Of a DNA stretch of 14,449 nt, positions 1 through 9,004 are shown piece after piece (positions within the stretch are counted from its first letter, which is position 1; each line of letters begins with the position of its first letter). The translations under genes were made by a program, and so were the position numbers. The notes under the pieces were generated by a model. It did no database searches and had not been told where the DNA came from. It was given only the letters and a program-made list of their open reading frames with translations. Source of the DNA: Rachicladosporium sp. CCFEE 5018. Lineage: Eukaryota > Ascomycota > Dothideomycetes > Cladosporiales > Cladosporiaceae. Location: NCBI GenBank assembly GCA_002077045.2, contig KZ111147.1:1514464-1528912 (forward strand), in the 5' to 3' direction.

Positions 1-1776
1 CTCGGCGAAGTCGCATTTTACCATACCGAGATGCGCCGTACTCGACAGAAGGAGCGATGGGCCGCTGAGCAAGACTCTTTCTTGGCAGCATCAAAGCTCA
101 ACTCCGCGATCGAGCTTGTAGCTGATGAACAGGAGGAGTTTGACGTGCTCAACAACGAAGAAGTACAAGTAGACTTCAGCCCGCTGTTTGAGTGTCTGCA
201 CATTCACGAAGCGCTCGGACAGATGGATGCCTTCCGCGCAGAGTACGCTACCACACGACGAAGACAGAAAGAGCTCCTGGTCCCCAGCAGCCTGACCCTC
301 GACGATGACGATCTCGCTGGACTCAGCTCCCTCCTCGAAGGCATCGCAGGCTTCGCCATAGTAGAGCAAGCCACAATGCACAAGACGCCCGAAAACTTCC
401 GCACCCGCGCAGACGTCGACGAGCTGTGGGACAGCATGGTGCAGTCAGCGATCACCCTGATCTCCGCCGCGCTGCCCTCAGTGACAAACGACGAGAAGCT
501 TCTCAAAGTGAAAGGCGTCATAGCCCTCTTCATCCAAACAATGGACAGCTGGTCTTACTCCGTCTCCGCGCTCGACAGTCTCCTCCTCACGATCTTTTCA
601 AAGTACTCCGACCTCCTCAAAACGCGCTACAGCGACGACTTCGCCGAGATCATAGCCGGAGACGACTACATGCCTATGCCCATCACCAACGCAGAAGAAT
701 TCGCCAAAGTGCTCTCAGTCTCCTGGTACACTCCTCCCCCAGAACTGCAGGACCCAGTATACCCCTGCATTCTACCCTTCAGCCAAATGTACCCCATGAT
801 CTGCATCGACATCCGCAACTTCCTAAATCAGATCTACCTCTTCAGCGATGACCACTTCTCCCACACGGCAGTCATAGACTCCACGCTCCGCACCGCGCTA
901 GACGACTTACTAGTGACCAAAGTAGCCAACTCCCTCTCCTCCCGCCTCTCCTCCCAGTACCCGGGCCAAATCGTCCAGATACTCACCAACCTCGAACACT
1001 TCGAAACAGCCTGCAACGAACTCGAATCCCTGCTCGTCTCTGCGCGCAGCTCCGCCTCGGCAGCAGGTCCCATAACTCTCTCCGCCACCGCAGCCTTCCG
1101 ACAGACGTCAAAGGAAGCCGAGATCCGGATCTTCGAGCTCGTGAACTCTAAGATCGACGACCTCATCGAGACGGCAGAGTACGACTGGCTCTCAACCTAC
1201 ATCCCTGATATCGCTTCCCCGTACATGTCTGAGCTAACGCGGTATCTGGGGAACATCATGTCTTCTGTCCTGATCGGGCTGCCTGAAACGCTGAAAGAGC
1301 AGATGTACGTGGCCTCTTTGGCGCACGTGTCTTCCGCTCTTCTGTCTCTCCCGCTGGACCCAGGCGTTACGATAATCTCTTCCCAAGCCGTCACAGCCTA
1401 CGCCCTCGACGTCGCGCATCTGGTGAACTTCGTCACTTCACTCGATGACGACGCCGCCTTAGCCGATCTCGAAGAGTTGCGGCAAACTACTGCGTTGATG
1501 CAGCTCGCAGCGCAGGGTAAAGGCGATGAATTCTTCGACTCAAGCGTCAGCGGGATCAAGTTCGGGACTGTGGATAAGTTGAAGGGCGCGGAGTTGCTGG
1601 AGAAGGTCAAGATTGGGCCGGGGAGCAGGCCGGCGCTGGCGAGTTTGAATACGCTGGGGAATGGGCAGGGGAATGGGGGTAGGGAGAGTCCGACGGTGTT
1701 TGGAGGTGGAGCGGGCAAGTTCACGACAGGGTTGGGGGAGAGGTTTGGGAAGTTTGCTGGGCGGGATAGGTCGTAG
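1..1776 (+). CDS. SEC15: Exocyst complex subunit Sec15, C-terminal part (5' end outside window)
   Basis: Sec15 is the exocyst subunit that links the Rab GTPase on secretory vesicles to the vesicle-tethering complex at the plasma membrane. The frame is open from base 1 with no stop, so the ATG at 31 is an internal methionine: the preceding ten codons (LGEVAFYHTE) run into MRRTRQKERW in the style of the family. About 591 residues are visible and the TAG is at 1774-1776. Fungal Sec15 proteins are usually near 750-800 aa, so roughly the N-terminal quarter is missing. The visible part is almost entirely helical without membrane segments, as expected for the helical rods of Sec15, and includes the typical stretch ITNAEEFAKVLSVSWYTPP. 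The last 40 or so residues are glycine-rich and probably disordered. No intron is needed. The gene converges with eL28; their stops are about 170 bp apart. The identification rests on recognising the family, not on a search. Confidence 0.9.
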   Translation, partial: LGEVAFYHTEMRRTRQKERWAAEQDSFLAASKLNSAIELVADEQEEFDVLNNEEVQVDFSPLFECLHIHEALGQMDAFRAEYATTRRRQKELLVPSSLTLDDDDLAGLSSLLEGIAGFAIVEQATMHKTPENFRTRADVDELWDSMVQSAITLISAALPSVTNDEKLLKVKGVIALFIQTMDSWSYSVSALDSLLLTIFSKYSDLLKTRYSDDFAEIIAGDDYMPMPITNAEEFAKVLSVSWYTPPPELQDPVYPCILPFSQMYPMICIDIRNFLNQIYLFSDDHFSHTAVIDSTLRTALDDLLVTKVANSLSSRLSSQYPGQIVQILTNLEHFETACNELESLLVSARSSASAAGPITLSATAAFRQTSKEAEIRIFELVNSKIDDLIETAEYDWLSTYIPDIASPYMSELTRYLGNIMSSVLIGLPETLKEQMYVASLAHVSSALLSLPLDPGVTIISSQAVTAYALDVAHLVNFVTSLDDDAALADLEELRQTTALMQLAAQGKGDEFFDSSVSGIKFGTVDKLKGAELLEKVKIGPGSRPALASLNTLGNGQGNGGRESPTVFGGGAGKFTTGLGERFGKFAGRDRS

Positions 1777-1945
1777 TTGTGTGGATCTTGTCTTCGTGGC
1801 GTTCGAAGGTCTACATTGTAGAAGCGTCGCGTCTTGTGACGTTCACGCTATGCTCTACTTGCCATGCAGCTGGCTCAATGAGTCTCTCGAAATAGTGCGA
1901 GCGCGAGCGCGAGCGTATGGCCCGCCCTCAATTTCTGCAGCGGAC
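1777..1945. other. Convergent 3' intergenic region with a short GCGCGA repeat
   Basis: This 169-bp stretch separates the stops of Sec15 (+) and eL28 (-) and must hold both 3' untranslated regions. The only visible structure is a short microsatellite at 1897-1915, about three units of GCGAGC. I could not pick out clear polyadenylation signals. Confidence 0.5.
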
Positions 1946-2570
1946 CTACGAGCTCTCGCTCTTCTGTGCCTTCTTGCCCCTCGGCTTGCTCGCCTTCTTC
2001 TCCTTCTTATCCACCTGACTCAGCCTGATGGCGCTAGCCCTTGCCACGGCATCAGCGCGCAGATCGCTCCTGTAGCCATTCTTAGCCGTGCTGTTGACCA
2101 CGCTCTTGTACAGCTTCCTCTGCGGTGTCGAAGACTTGTAGGACGATGTTGAGTGGTTCTTGGCGGGCTGCATCCATTTGTTAGTAGGCACTTTCTGGAG
2201 CCGGCTATTCCTGCGAGTCGAAAGATGGAACGCACCTTATTGTGGTGTTGTGTAAGCTTGGTCGTGACGGCCACGGTGTTCGAGTCGGCATTGATGCCGA
2301 TTGCCTGGGGATTCACGAAGCCGGCGTGCTTGCGCGAGTGCTTGTTCGTGAGGTTTAGCGGGTCGCGGGAGAACTGGACGCCGCCTGCACCGGAGCGCTT
2401 GACGAGGTAGGCATTCTGGTGGCCTGTATGCCCTTTATGTCAGTATGAGGTCTTGGCTTGGCGTTGATACTCGCAGGTGGTTTGAGGAGGTGTTGGAGGG
2501 TGTTGGGGGGATACGTACGCACGACCTCCCAGATGATGTCGGAGCTGAGGTTCTCGTGGGTTGTCGACAT
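1946..2570 (-). CDS. eL28: 60S ribosomal protein eL28 (L28e family), three exons
   Basis: Structural protein of the large cytoplasmic ribosomal subunit. The start is the complement of 2568-2570. Exon 1 is 2519-2570 (MSTTHENLSSDIIWEVV plus the first base of an Arg codon), exon 2 is 2236-2423 and exon 3 is 1946-2167, ending in TAG. Intron 1 (2424-2518, 95 nt) has donor GTACGT, branch TACTGAC and acceptor ACAG. Intron 2 (2168-2235, 68 nt) has donor GTGCGT, branch TACTAAC and acceptor GCAG. Joining is in frame and gives 153 aa, the usual length of the family. Family signatures are seen directly: SRDPLNLTNKHSRKHAGF, FVNPQAIGI, an AKNH segment just after intron 2, and a lysine-rich C-terminus. Known biology: S. 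cerevisiae lacks eL28, and its gene called RPL28 encodes uL15, so the name should not be carried over. It is divergently arranged with the gene at 3117. Confidence 0.95.
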
Positions 2571-3116
2571 GGCTGCGGTGTTGATAGGGCGGAGAATGAG
2601 CGACGGCAGGGCGATTGGGGTGGGGTGTAGTCCTAGTGGGCTCGAAATCGATCTACTAGGAATCTTGGCGCTGCATGCTGCCTGAGACGGATGACAGAAG
2701 AAGCGGACCACTCCAGAGGTCCGCGTGGTCGACACTGCTAGTATAGACTGCACCGCTATGGCAATTTTGCTTCTGACACTGCCTAGGAGAGATGTCGGAG
2801 AAGACCACACTCTCGCTAATAGCCTGAGTACGTATCTACACTTGCGGTTCGGCATACGATAGCATTCTCATGTAGGGTGAGTTGCTGACCTGTCCGCTTC
2901 TTTTGTCACTCGCGTGCCGGGGTAGTAAGCGTGAGCTTGCGTATGCTGGATGGAGGCAGCGAGCTCAGTTACCTACTGCCATAGCATGCGATGAGACTTC
3001 GGTGTTGACGACTTCGTCTTCACCAGCTCCAGAGTAATCCGTCACAGCCTCATCACCATCCTCACTCGCCCTCACCGCCATCTACCGCTTCCGGCGCAAC
3101 CCGCACTCTCAAAGCC
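2571..3116. promoter_or_regulatory. Divergent intergenic region between eL28 (-) and the DUF2015-like gene (+)
   Basis: This 546-bp region lies between two divergent starts and must contain both promoters and 5' untranslated regions. A perfect 7-bp inverted repeat GCGGACC/GGTCCGC with an 8-nt spacer lies at 2703-2724. It contains a CGG...CCG pair, the layout bound by many fungal Zn2Cys6 regulators, but that is only a resemblance. From about 3020 to 3110 the plus strand is rich in C and T, as is common just upstream of starts in filamentous fungi. An open frame on the minus strand reaches upstream of the eL28 start, but it looks like chance. I see no TATA box or further gene. Confidence 0.55.
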
Positions 3117-3618
3117 ATGGCCTACTACCTCTACACCCTAACCTTCCTCTTCCTCCTCACAGCCACCGGTAAGCTCCCCCCGCACCCTTCCCCCTCGCAT
3201 TCCTCTCACTAATCCCCTTCAAGTGCTCTACTTCACCCGCCCCCTCTGGCTCCCCCACGCCCCCCCAATCCCCTACCTCACCTCTCCAGGCTACATCCCA
3301 GCCCCCCTCTACGATGCCTACGACACCCTCATGAACCGCCTCACCTCCGCACGCTACTCTTCGCTTCCCACGTCCTTCGCCGGCGATGCAGAAGCCGGCC
3401 TACATTCGTCAAACTTCGACTTGAGCGGGAATATCGAGGCAGAAGACGGGAGGGCTGGGTTGGATGAAGGGGCGAAAAAGGAGGTGTTTATCGTGATGAA
3501 GAGGCGAGGGGTGGGGTTCGATGAGGCGAGGAGGATTCGGGTTGAGGAACGGTTTGCGAGGGAGGGGGTGGGGAGGGATGGGCGGCCGCTGGATAAGAGG
3601 GCTGTGATGTTTTCTTGA
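3117..3618 (+). CDS. Small fungal protein resembling DUF2015, N-terminal membrane anchor, two exons
   Basis: Exon 1 is 3117-3168 and exon 2 is 3224-3618. The 55-nt intron (3169-3223) has donor GTAAGC, a CACTAAT branch and acceptor CAAG. Joining is in frame and gives 148 aa. The N-terminus (YYLYTLTFLFLLTATVLYF, residues 3-21) is one hydrophobic helix that bridges the intron, probably a signal anchor. The middle is variable. The C-terminal 60 residues look conserved: an AGLDEGAKKEV segment, then MKRRGVGFDEARRIRVEERF, then a DGRP motif and a terminal VMFS. I know this tail from small conserved proteins of filamentous fungi, which I believe are Pfam DUF2015; the domain number is from memory. No function is known to me. 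The family's position as a short protein with one membrane helix suggests a cytosol-facing tail on an organelle membrane, which is inference. Its stop is 196 bp from the converging SF3B4 stop. Confidence 0.85.
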
Positions 3619-3814
3619 GATTTATGTGAGTGGGCAGGGTGTTTGAGAGGGAGCGGGGGTGTTATGGTTGCATTTATGAAACATGCCCATGTGGGCTGGG
3701 TATTCGTCGCCTCTCGGGCGTGTCCATGTTACATCTCCCCGTTCAACCCTTGACCTGACGCCATGCTATGCTACCCGATAACTTCGTAATTCTCAGATAA
3801 TGCGTTCCTACTTC

Positions 3815-4943
3815 TTACCTGCCATACCCACCATTCTGGTAAGCCCCCGGCGGCGGTGGGGGCGGAAACGCACTCGGCGGCGGTCTCGGCGGCAACCCAG
3901 CGGTCGGAGGAGCCTGCAGTGGACTTGCCGCAAACGGCTTCTGCTGGCCGCCTCCCATCATCGGCGGCGGCACAAATGGCAGTGGCGGAGCTCGTGTGGG
4001 AAATGCATAGCCCTGCCCAGCCGGACTCGGAGGCGGCGCATAGCCCTGCATCTGTGGTGGAGGCGCAAAGCTACCGTAGGGAGATTGTGGAGGAGCGCCG
4101 TAGGGCGACTGAGGTGGCATTGCGCCGTAGGAGCCTGCTGGAAGCGCCGGCGGGCGGACTGGCGGTGCGTTGCCGCCGAGTCCTGAGGGCGCGGTGGGCG
4201 TGCCGGTTGGTAGGACGAGAGCGGCTGGCATGGCGGGTATGGCGACTTCGATGTTGTGTCTCTTTGCCTGTGCCGCCAACGCCCGCTCCGCCGCATCGCC
4301 ATGTCTCTCGCCCTTGCCATCTTTCTTGAACGCATACTGCACGCTGACCTCCTTGTTCATGAGGTACTGCCCGTGCATGTTCGCGATCGCGTCGTCTGCG
4401 GCCTCGAAACTCGAGTAGCTGATAAACGCATAGCCCTTGCTGAGATTGCTCTCGTCCCGCGCAACCTTCGGCGGCGCCATCAGTGCTCCAAACCGGCTGA
4501 ACGTCTCGAACAACCCTCGCTCATCCACCATGCCGTCCAACCCTCCCACGAACAACTCCGCTCCCACGCCTCTTCCACCCTCTTCAACCCCTCCAGGCCC
4601 GAGTCTCTTGTCTGCAGAAGCTTTGTTCACTCGTATCGGCTTCCCCCACAGCCTTATCTGGTTCATGATCTTGCATGCATAGTCTGCATCTTCTTCTGAG
4701 GCGAACTCGACGAAGCCGTAGCCTTGATGGACTTGGGTGACGCGGTCTTTAGGGAGGTGGACATTTACTATCGGGCCGGCTTGGAGGAGAAGCTCCCAGA
4801 TCTGGGAGTCAGTGGTTTGTTCGGCGAGGTTGCCGATGTAGAGGGTGGAGTCTTTGTCTTGTTCCCTGGACATGTTGTCAATAGGTGATCGCGCAGGGTA
4901 TCGGTGGGGAGGGAAGAACGTACCAGTGACGACCGGACGCCAT
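3815..4943 (-). CDS. SAP49: Splicing factor 3B subunit 4 (SF3B4/Sap49/Hsh49), two exons
   Basis: SF3B4 is a U2 snRNP (SF3b) protein that contacts pre-mRNA near the branch site in the nucleus. A long frame on this strand also offers an ATG at 4873, but a short intron across it gives the better model. Exon 1 is 4924-4943 (ATG GCG TCC GGT CGT CAC TG). The intron is 4866-4923 (58 nt, donor GTACGT, branch TATTGAC, acceptor CCAG). Exon 2 is 3815-4865. The joined start MASGRHWEQDKDSTLYIGNL matches the usual N-terminus of fungal orthologues, whereas the unspliced start lacks GRHWEQDK. The product is 356 aa. RRM1 has RNP2 LYIGNL (15-20) and RNP1 QGYGFVEF (54-61). RRM2 has RNP2 LFVGGL (111-116) and RNP1 KGYAFISY (150-157). 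A long proline/glycine-rich tail with a repeated PQSPYG motif follows, as in the family. It diverges from Tom7. Confidence 0.95.
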
Positions 4944-5191
4944 GATCGCGGTATGGCGATAGTCTGCTCAGGAATGGTGAAGTGTTGTCGAGGAAGTGGG
5001 AGTGGGAGGTTGATCTGCATATGTTGTCGTGGTACATGACTCGTGTTCGAATTGCCTCGAGCTTCAAACGATGGCCGAGCACTCAAGACACCCACGAGCC
5101 ATCGTCCACACTTCCTAGCACAGCTATAAATCATCGAGACTCCTGACAGCACCTCTCAAACACTCTCGGACACCACCAGATTATCCCCACG
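4944..5191. promoter_or_regulatory. Bidirectional promoter between SF3B4 (-) and Tom7 (+)
   Basis: The two start codons are only 248 bp apart and point away from each other, so both core promoters must lie here. A TATA-like TATAAA is at 5125-5130, 62 bp upstream of the Tom7 ATG, which would fit Tom7. I see no comparable element for SF3B4. A minus-strand frame stays open through part of this region (to 5152), but it is upstream of the spliced SF3B4 start and looks incidental. Confidence 0.55.
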
Positions 5192-5425
5192 ATGCAGTGG
5201 CCCACGCTCCAATTCTCCGAGGAGACAAAAGTACAACCCCCCCCCTTCCCAGTATCCTCTTCGTCCAAGCATACTGACAAGATGTAGGAGCGCATCGCAA
5301 CTCTGATCGACTACTCACGCATGGGTGTACACTACGGCTACCTCCCTCTCATCCTCTGGCTCGGATACACACGCAGCAACCCGAGACCAAGCTTGATCAG
5401 ACTCTTCAGCCCGCTTGCGCAGTAG
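5192..5425 (+). CDS. TOM7: Mitochondrial import receptor subunit Tom7, two exons
   Basis: Tom7 is a tail-anchored subunit of the TOM complex in the mitochondrial outer membrane and modulates assembly of the import pore. Exon 1 is 5192-5230 (MQWPTLQFSEETK) and exon 2 is 5288-5425, ending in TAG. The 57-nt intron (5231-5287) has donor GTACAA, branch TACTGAC and acceptor TGTAG, and includes a run of nine C at 5237-5245. Joining is in phase 0 and gives 58 aa, the normal size. The diagnostic Tom7 core is all present: SEETKERIATLIDYSRM, VHYGYLPLILWLGYTRSNP with the single membrane helix, and the C-terminal PRPSLIRLFSPLA motif. Oddities are a slightly extended N-terminus (MQWPTLQ where many fungi have three or four residues before the SEE motif) and one extra Gln at the end. 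Each exon is too short to be noticed in a plain ORF scan. Confidence 0.95.
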
Positions 5426-7651
5426 ATGATGGAGTCATTACGGTCATGGAGGAATGGAACATGATGCTGAGACGCTGCGTCGTTGATGGAAAGAGAGCGA
5501 CAGGGCGGATGTGCGGGACGGAGTGGAGAGATGTGTAGATCGCAAAGGCTGCACGAGGCGCGAAGAGCCACGCGGAAGTGCTGTGGTATGGCAGGAGAAG
5601 CCATCAGCATCTTCTCGAGATGGCATCGAGCGCGAGTACTGAGGTATCGGAGGGCATGGAGGGCTGCGTGGAAGGCGTGTACGATAGTGTACGAACAGTT
5701 GCACGGATCATAAGCACATCGAATGCTGAAATTGGTCTTCACGACACTGCCATCAGACTGTTGCAACATGTGTCCGCATGTCGTCTACTTGTTGGGTCGC
5801 TCATGTCAGAGCTTTGCTCAACGAGCACTCCTGGAATGCATCCGGCTGGTAGACAGCCTTGACACCTCATGTTCTCACGAGAGAACGTGGCATACCTTCT
5901 CCACGGAACAAGTTGTAGTCAGCCATGGGCATTTTGGTTGTAGCTCACCAGTGGTCCCTATCGCTGCTAAAGACCTGAGGGCTACAAGGAACGTTTCCGA
6001 GCGACATTATATACTCGTGGGCTTTATCTCGAAGACTCCAGAACTACCTGGCGCTCGAGCTTCGAGGCGTCGACACGAGTGGCTGCAGACTTGTGACTTG
6101 AGACCTTTGCTTCGGATTCTCATACTATTGTCAATGTACGCAGACGACCTGCCTCAAAGCTCCATCTGTGCAACTGCTCCGTGCTCGCTAGTAGCCAAAC
6201 ATCAAGCCATCCCAGCCCAAACCCTCTACCAACGGACTTCACAATCGTAAGTCTTTCGATCTGGGATCACCCTGCCCACATATTGCCCTCTTGCACGAAG
6301 CCGGTGTTGGTCCCGCACTCCACACGTTATACTCGTACGCCCACTGCTCCAAGCGTACAACAGAGCAGACGCCAGTAGCTGTGTCGTACTCGGCACTCAA
6401 GTAAAACGCTCAGAAATTTCACCAGCAAGACGAGTAATCAACAGAGCCCTGTATTGTTCTCGCAAGACTACGTGAAGCATATGATGTTGTCGTCCGTCTG
6501 AGCAGAGTCGTCGCAGCAATCACACCGCCTTCTGCCGTTTACCGTGCACTTGCGGAGCAGACCAGTAACAAGGTCGACGCTACTGCGGATCAGCCGGCGC
6601 TGATCCAGGGATGTGAGCGAGTCAGCAGAGCCAAAGTCGACCTCACTCGTCGGAATCTTTGGTGGAGTACCCAAGCGGTCGGAGTTCGAGCGTCATCGGC
6701 CAGAACACGACAACGAGGTCGGGTATCGAGATGCTGACGATTGAAGCTGGTAGAGGATGGCATGAAGTTGCTTTGCTGCGTAGTGGATGTCCACAAGTGC
6801 TCTGTGTATAGTGTTGCTGTCGCAGAGCGTGATGTCGAGGAGGCTTGGCGCGACTTGCGGACTTGGTCGGAATTCGAGCTTCGAGCTTCAAGTTACGCTC
6901 ACCACGTTGAGATTCCAGTACCTTGGACACCAACATCAACACTTGGGTACCTCGCACACGACTGACGTCGAGCCTCTCCCATAACGTGTCTGATGACGCA
7001 GACTTGATGTTGCGTCCGCTATGAGCTGACTTCACCTCCTCACTGTCAGTCTAATTTTCGAAACGACACGCTTCGCTCGGCTGCAACAACAAGATTATGC
7101 TGCGCAGTACTGAATCGCGCGGATCCAGTCGAGGGTGCCATGACTGTAAGAAGAGAGGGTGTTGCAGGATGGGCCTGTAGTATGTGACGGTCGGAGCGGC
7201 CGCCATTCTGCTGTGACGGTGAGGCGACACTGGCGTTGACCATACGCGCCGACATGACCTCGACCACTCTACCAGTCCGTCCCGCGCAACGATCAGCGAG
7301 GTGATCATGTACTGAGCTTGTCGCTCGAGTAGAGGCTGGAGTGGCAATCCGGATCACACTCACCGCGCCAGCAAACTTATCGCGCTCCGAGACACTGCGT
7401 CTGTCGACTGGCAGCATGCGGGAGAGTCTCGAAAAGATCAGACATCGACGCCGGTGGTGAAAATACCTTGGACCCATACCGTGTGCTGCCGAGCTTGCGA
7501 CAAGACAGTGATTTTCCTGATGGTCACGTCTCTCGATTGAGGCAGTGACCGGCCCTTCACGCTCCCCTGCAAGTTTCCTACCACCACTCGACGCACCTTC
7601 GGCTCCAACATCCTCCTCTCCGACTTCATACTCTCGCGATCAAGTCTACCC
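5426..7651. other. Gene-poor region, no gene supported
   Basis: The first part must be the Tom7 3' untranslated region. Open frames of 60-175 codons exist on both strands (for example 5723-6250 plus and 6643-7035 minus), but their products have mixed low-complexity composition, no recognisable domain and no credible splice structure. The sequence is not strongly AT-rich, so it does not look like a repeat-induced-mutation desert. I see no transposase, reverse transcriptase, terminal repeats, tRNA or 5S gene. Small local features are a TATATA-like stretch near 6009 and a duplicated TTCGAGC around 6874-6890. Confidence 0.5.
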
Positions 7652-7804
7652 ATGTCCACCGCTGAGCTCCCCAATCAGCTTTTCGCCATGACTGAGTCCT
7701 TTCACCACCAGCGAACACTCTACATTCCTTCGAATCCCCATAATGTCTCGTCACTAAATTTCTGCGCGATGCACTGCCGTTGCACGCCAACCCGATCACC
7801 ATGA
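7652..7804 (+). CDS. Possible 50-codon small ORF, function unknown
   Basis: An ATG in a fair context (TACCCATGTCC) follows a C/T-rich leader of about 80 bp like those of real genes in this window. It opens a frame of 50 codons (MSTAELPNQLFAMTES...) ending in TGA at 7802-7804. I recognise no family. No convincing donor extends it into further exons. It could be a small protein, the first exon of a decayed gene, or chance; chance cannot be excluded at this length. Confidence 0.15.
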   Translation: MSTAELPNQLFAMTESFHHQRTLYIPSNPHNVSSLNFCAMHCRCTPTRSP

Positions 7805-7826
7805 AAATCCACTGGAAACGGCAGCG

Positions 7827-8303
7827 TCAGGGGCCTCCACTGGACACCGCGACGCTCGCCGGTCCCAGAAAGAGAAGGGAACAGAATCTTGACGAATCAC
7901 GCAATCTAGGCGGTGATGTCGCCATAAGTACCAACAAGGACTGCAGCGACATGGGCTCGAGTGGACGTCGTGAAGCGGAGAAGACTTGACACAAGCCAGC
8001 ACCCCAATGCGCCGCTGGGTCGACGTAGCGCGCGCAGTGCTGGCAGATGATGCCGAGACTGATCAAGGCGGAAGGCTCCTCGCCACGCAGTGCAGTGATG
8101 GTACTCTCAAGCGCCTTGCGGAGCTGGGCGGAGCTCTCGGGCAGGCCGCGAGTGAGGCCGTAGTCGATGAGGTCCGCCAGCATTGACGCGAAGACTTTGC
8201 GGCTTGGTAACGCAGGCGTGTTCTCGGCGGTGCGAACAGAGGGTCCTGGCGCTCGTAGTTCGTGTCTCGGCGCCGAATAGCGGACAGAGTTGTCGGTGCC
8301 CAT
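7827..8303 (-). CDS. Possible 158-codon ORF antisense to the start of the repeat array, function unknown
   Basis: The ATG is the complement of 8301-8303. The middle of the product (ASMLADLIDYGLTRGL followed by several plausible amphipathic helices, including ALISLGIICQHC) looks more protein-like than most frames in the island, but I recognise no family, signal peptide or motif. The opposite strand is also open here over 66 codons, which is typical of GC-rich chance frames. The start codon falls inside the P1 internal loop of the first three-way-junction element (8292-8365), so a real transcript would carry the antisense of the 5' arm of that element near its 5' end. I treat it as more likely spurious than real. 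Confidence 0.18.
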   Translation of the reverse strand: MGTDNSVRYSAPRHELRAPGPSVRTAENTPALPSRKVFASMLADLIDYGLTRGLPESSAQLRKALESTITALRGEEPSALISLGIICQHCARYVDPAAHWGAGLCQVFSASRRPLEPMSLQSLLVLMATSPPRLRDSSRFCSLLFLGPASVAVSSGGP

Positions 8304-8365
8304 TGCGGAGCCTTTACACCCGATGTTGGGTGAGGATCAGTGACTGATCCCGCTCCTGCACCGAC
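8292..8365 (+). repeat. Three-way-junction element, copy 1
   Basis: Outer P1 is GTCGGTGC (8292-8299) with GCACCGAC (8358-8365), eight perfect pairs. Inner P1 is GGAGC (8307-8311) with GCTCC (8352-8356), with an internal loop of CCATTGC against T. Then CTTTA (8312-8316), P2 CACCC/GGGTG (8317-8332, loop GATGTT), A, P3 GGATCA/TGATCC (8334-8350, loop GTGAC) and C at 8351. Confidence 0.75.
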
Positions 8366-8686
8366 ATAATCGACCGCAAGCCTGGACGCAGCGGCGCGCG
8401 GCAATGCCTTCCGCAGAAGCAGCGCTCATACCGCAGATGGACGCCCAAACGCCATGCCTCCGATGAGGCCAGGAGAGCCCGCGCCCGGCGATGTTGAGTT
8501 CCTCCGCCGAGCAGAACGAGCCGGTGGAGTTGAGGCGGCCCCCTGTCTGGTATCGAGCTCTTCGGGCGATCCCAACTCCGCTCTTCGCCGTTCGAGTACT
8601 CAGTGGTGCTCGCGTACGCAGCGTTCTTCTCCGGGTCAAGGTTCCGAACCGTTCCAGAGCCAACTCGAGGGCGAGCAGCAGGCTTG

Positions 8687-9004
8687 TACTGTCTCATCTG
8701 ACCATGCGCCGTCACGTGCTGTCTGGTTTGCTGCTGTGTACCATACACGACATCGCCCGGCCGCAACGCCACATCCAGAGGTGCAGTCTGAGCCTTTACA
8801 CCCAGGTGGGTGAGGATCAATCACTGATCCCGCTACTGCACGCTCCTGCCGGCGTGGCTTGCGTTTGCGTAGCTTTCTACGCTCGGGAAAGGTCGGCCCA
8901 CTTACTGCCTCATCTGACCACTTGCCGTCACGTGCTGTCTGGTTCGCTGCTATGCACCATACACTGCCTCGCTGTCCGGCAGCAGCAACAACAGACCCAG
9001 AGGC
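8687..9004 (+). repeat. Direct repeat pair preceding core copies 2 and 3
   Basis: The segment from 8687 up to core copy 2 and the segment from 8903 up to core copy 3 are related. Over the first 70 positions about 60 match by eye, including the shared block GTCACGTGCTGTCTGGTT with its CACGTG. The offset is 216 bp. This shows that the repeat unit includes flanking sequence and is not limited to the folded core. Confidence 0.8.
8781..8841 (+). repeat. Three-way-junction element, copy 2
   Basis: Outer P1 is GTGCAG with CTGCAC, six perfect pairs. There is a 3-nt bulge TCT, then inner P1 GAGC with GCTA (one G-A mismatch). CTTTA is at 8794-8798. P2 is CACCC/GGGTG with loop AGGT. A is at 8813. P3 is GGATCA/TGATCC with loop ATCAC. 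C is at 8831. Confidence 0.75.

Noticed and set aside
426..851. Plus ORF of 141 codons inside Sec15
   Set aside because: It is an out-of-frame shadow of Sec15 with an arginine/histidine/proline-rich product and no family resemblance.
3815..5152. Long minus ORF suggesting SF3B4 starts far upstream, with an extra N-terminal segment
   Set aside because: The upstream residues do not resemble any SF3B4 N-terminus, and a short intron with good donor, branch and acceptor gives the family start at 4943 instead.
5723..6250. Plus ORF of 175 codons that ends at a GTAAGT donor-like string
   Set aside because: No domain is recognisable, no acceptor with a continuing exon was found, and the start lies within what should be the Tom7 3' untranslated region.
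6668..6750. tRNA-like string (TACCCAAGCGGTC) resembling the A-box region of a Leu or Ser tRNA
   Set aside because: No matching B box, anticodon stem or acceptor stem follows; the similarity is confined to about 13 bases.
8314..8820. Minus ORF of 168 codons across the first two array copies
   Set aside because: It reads through the folded cores, which are constrained as structure, and has no recognisable protein features; probably a chance frame in GC-rich repeat DNA.
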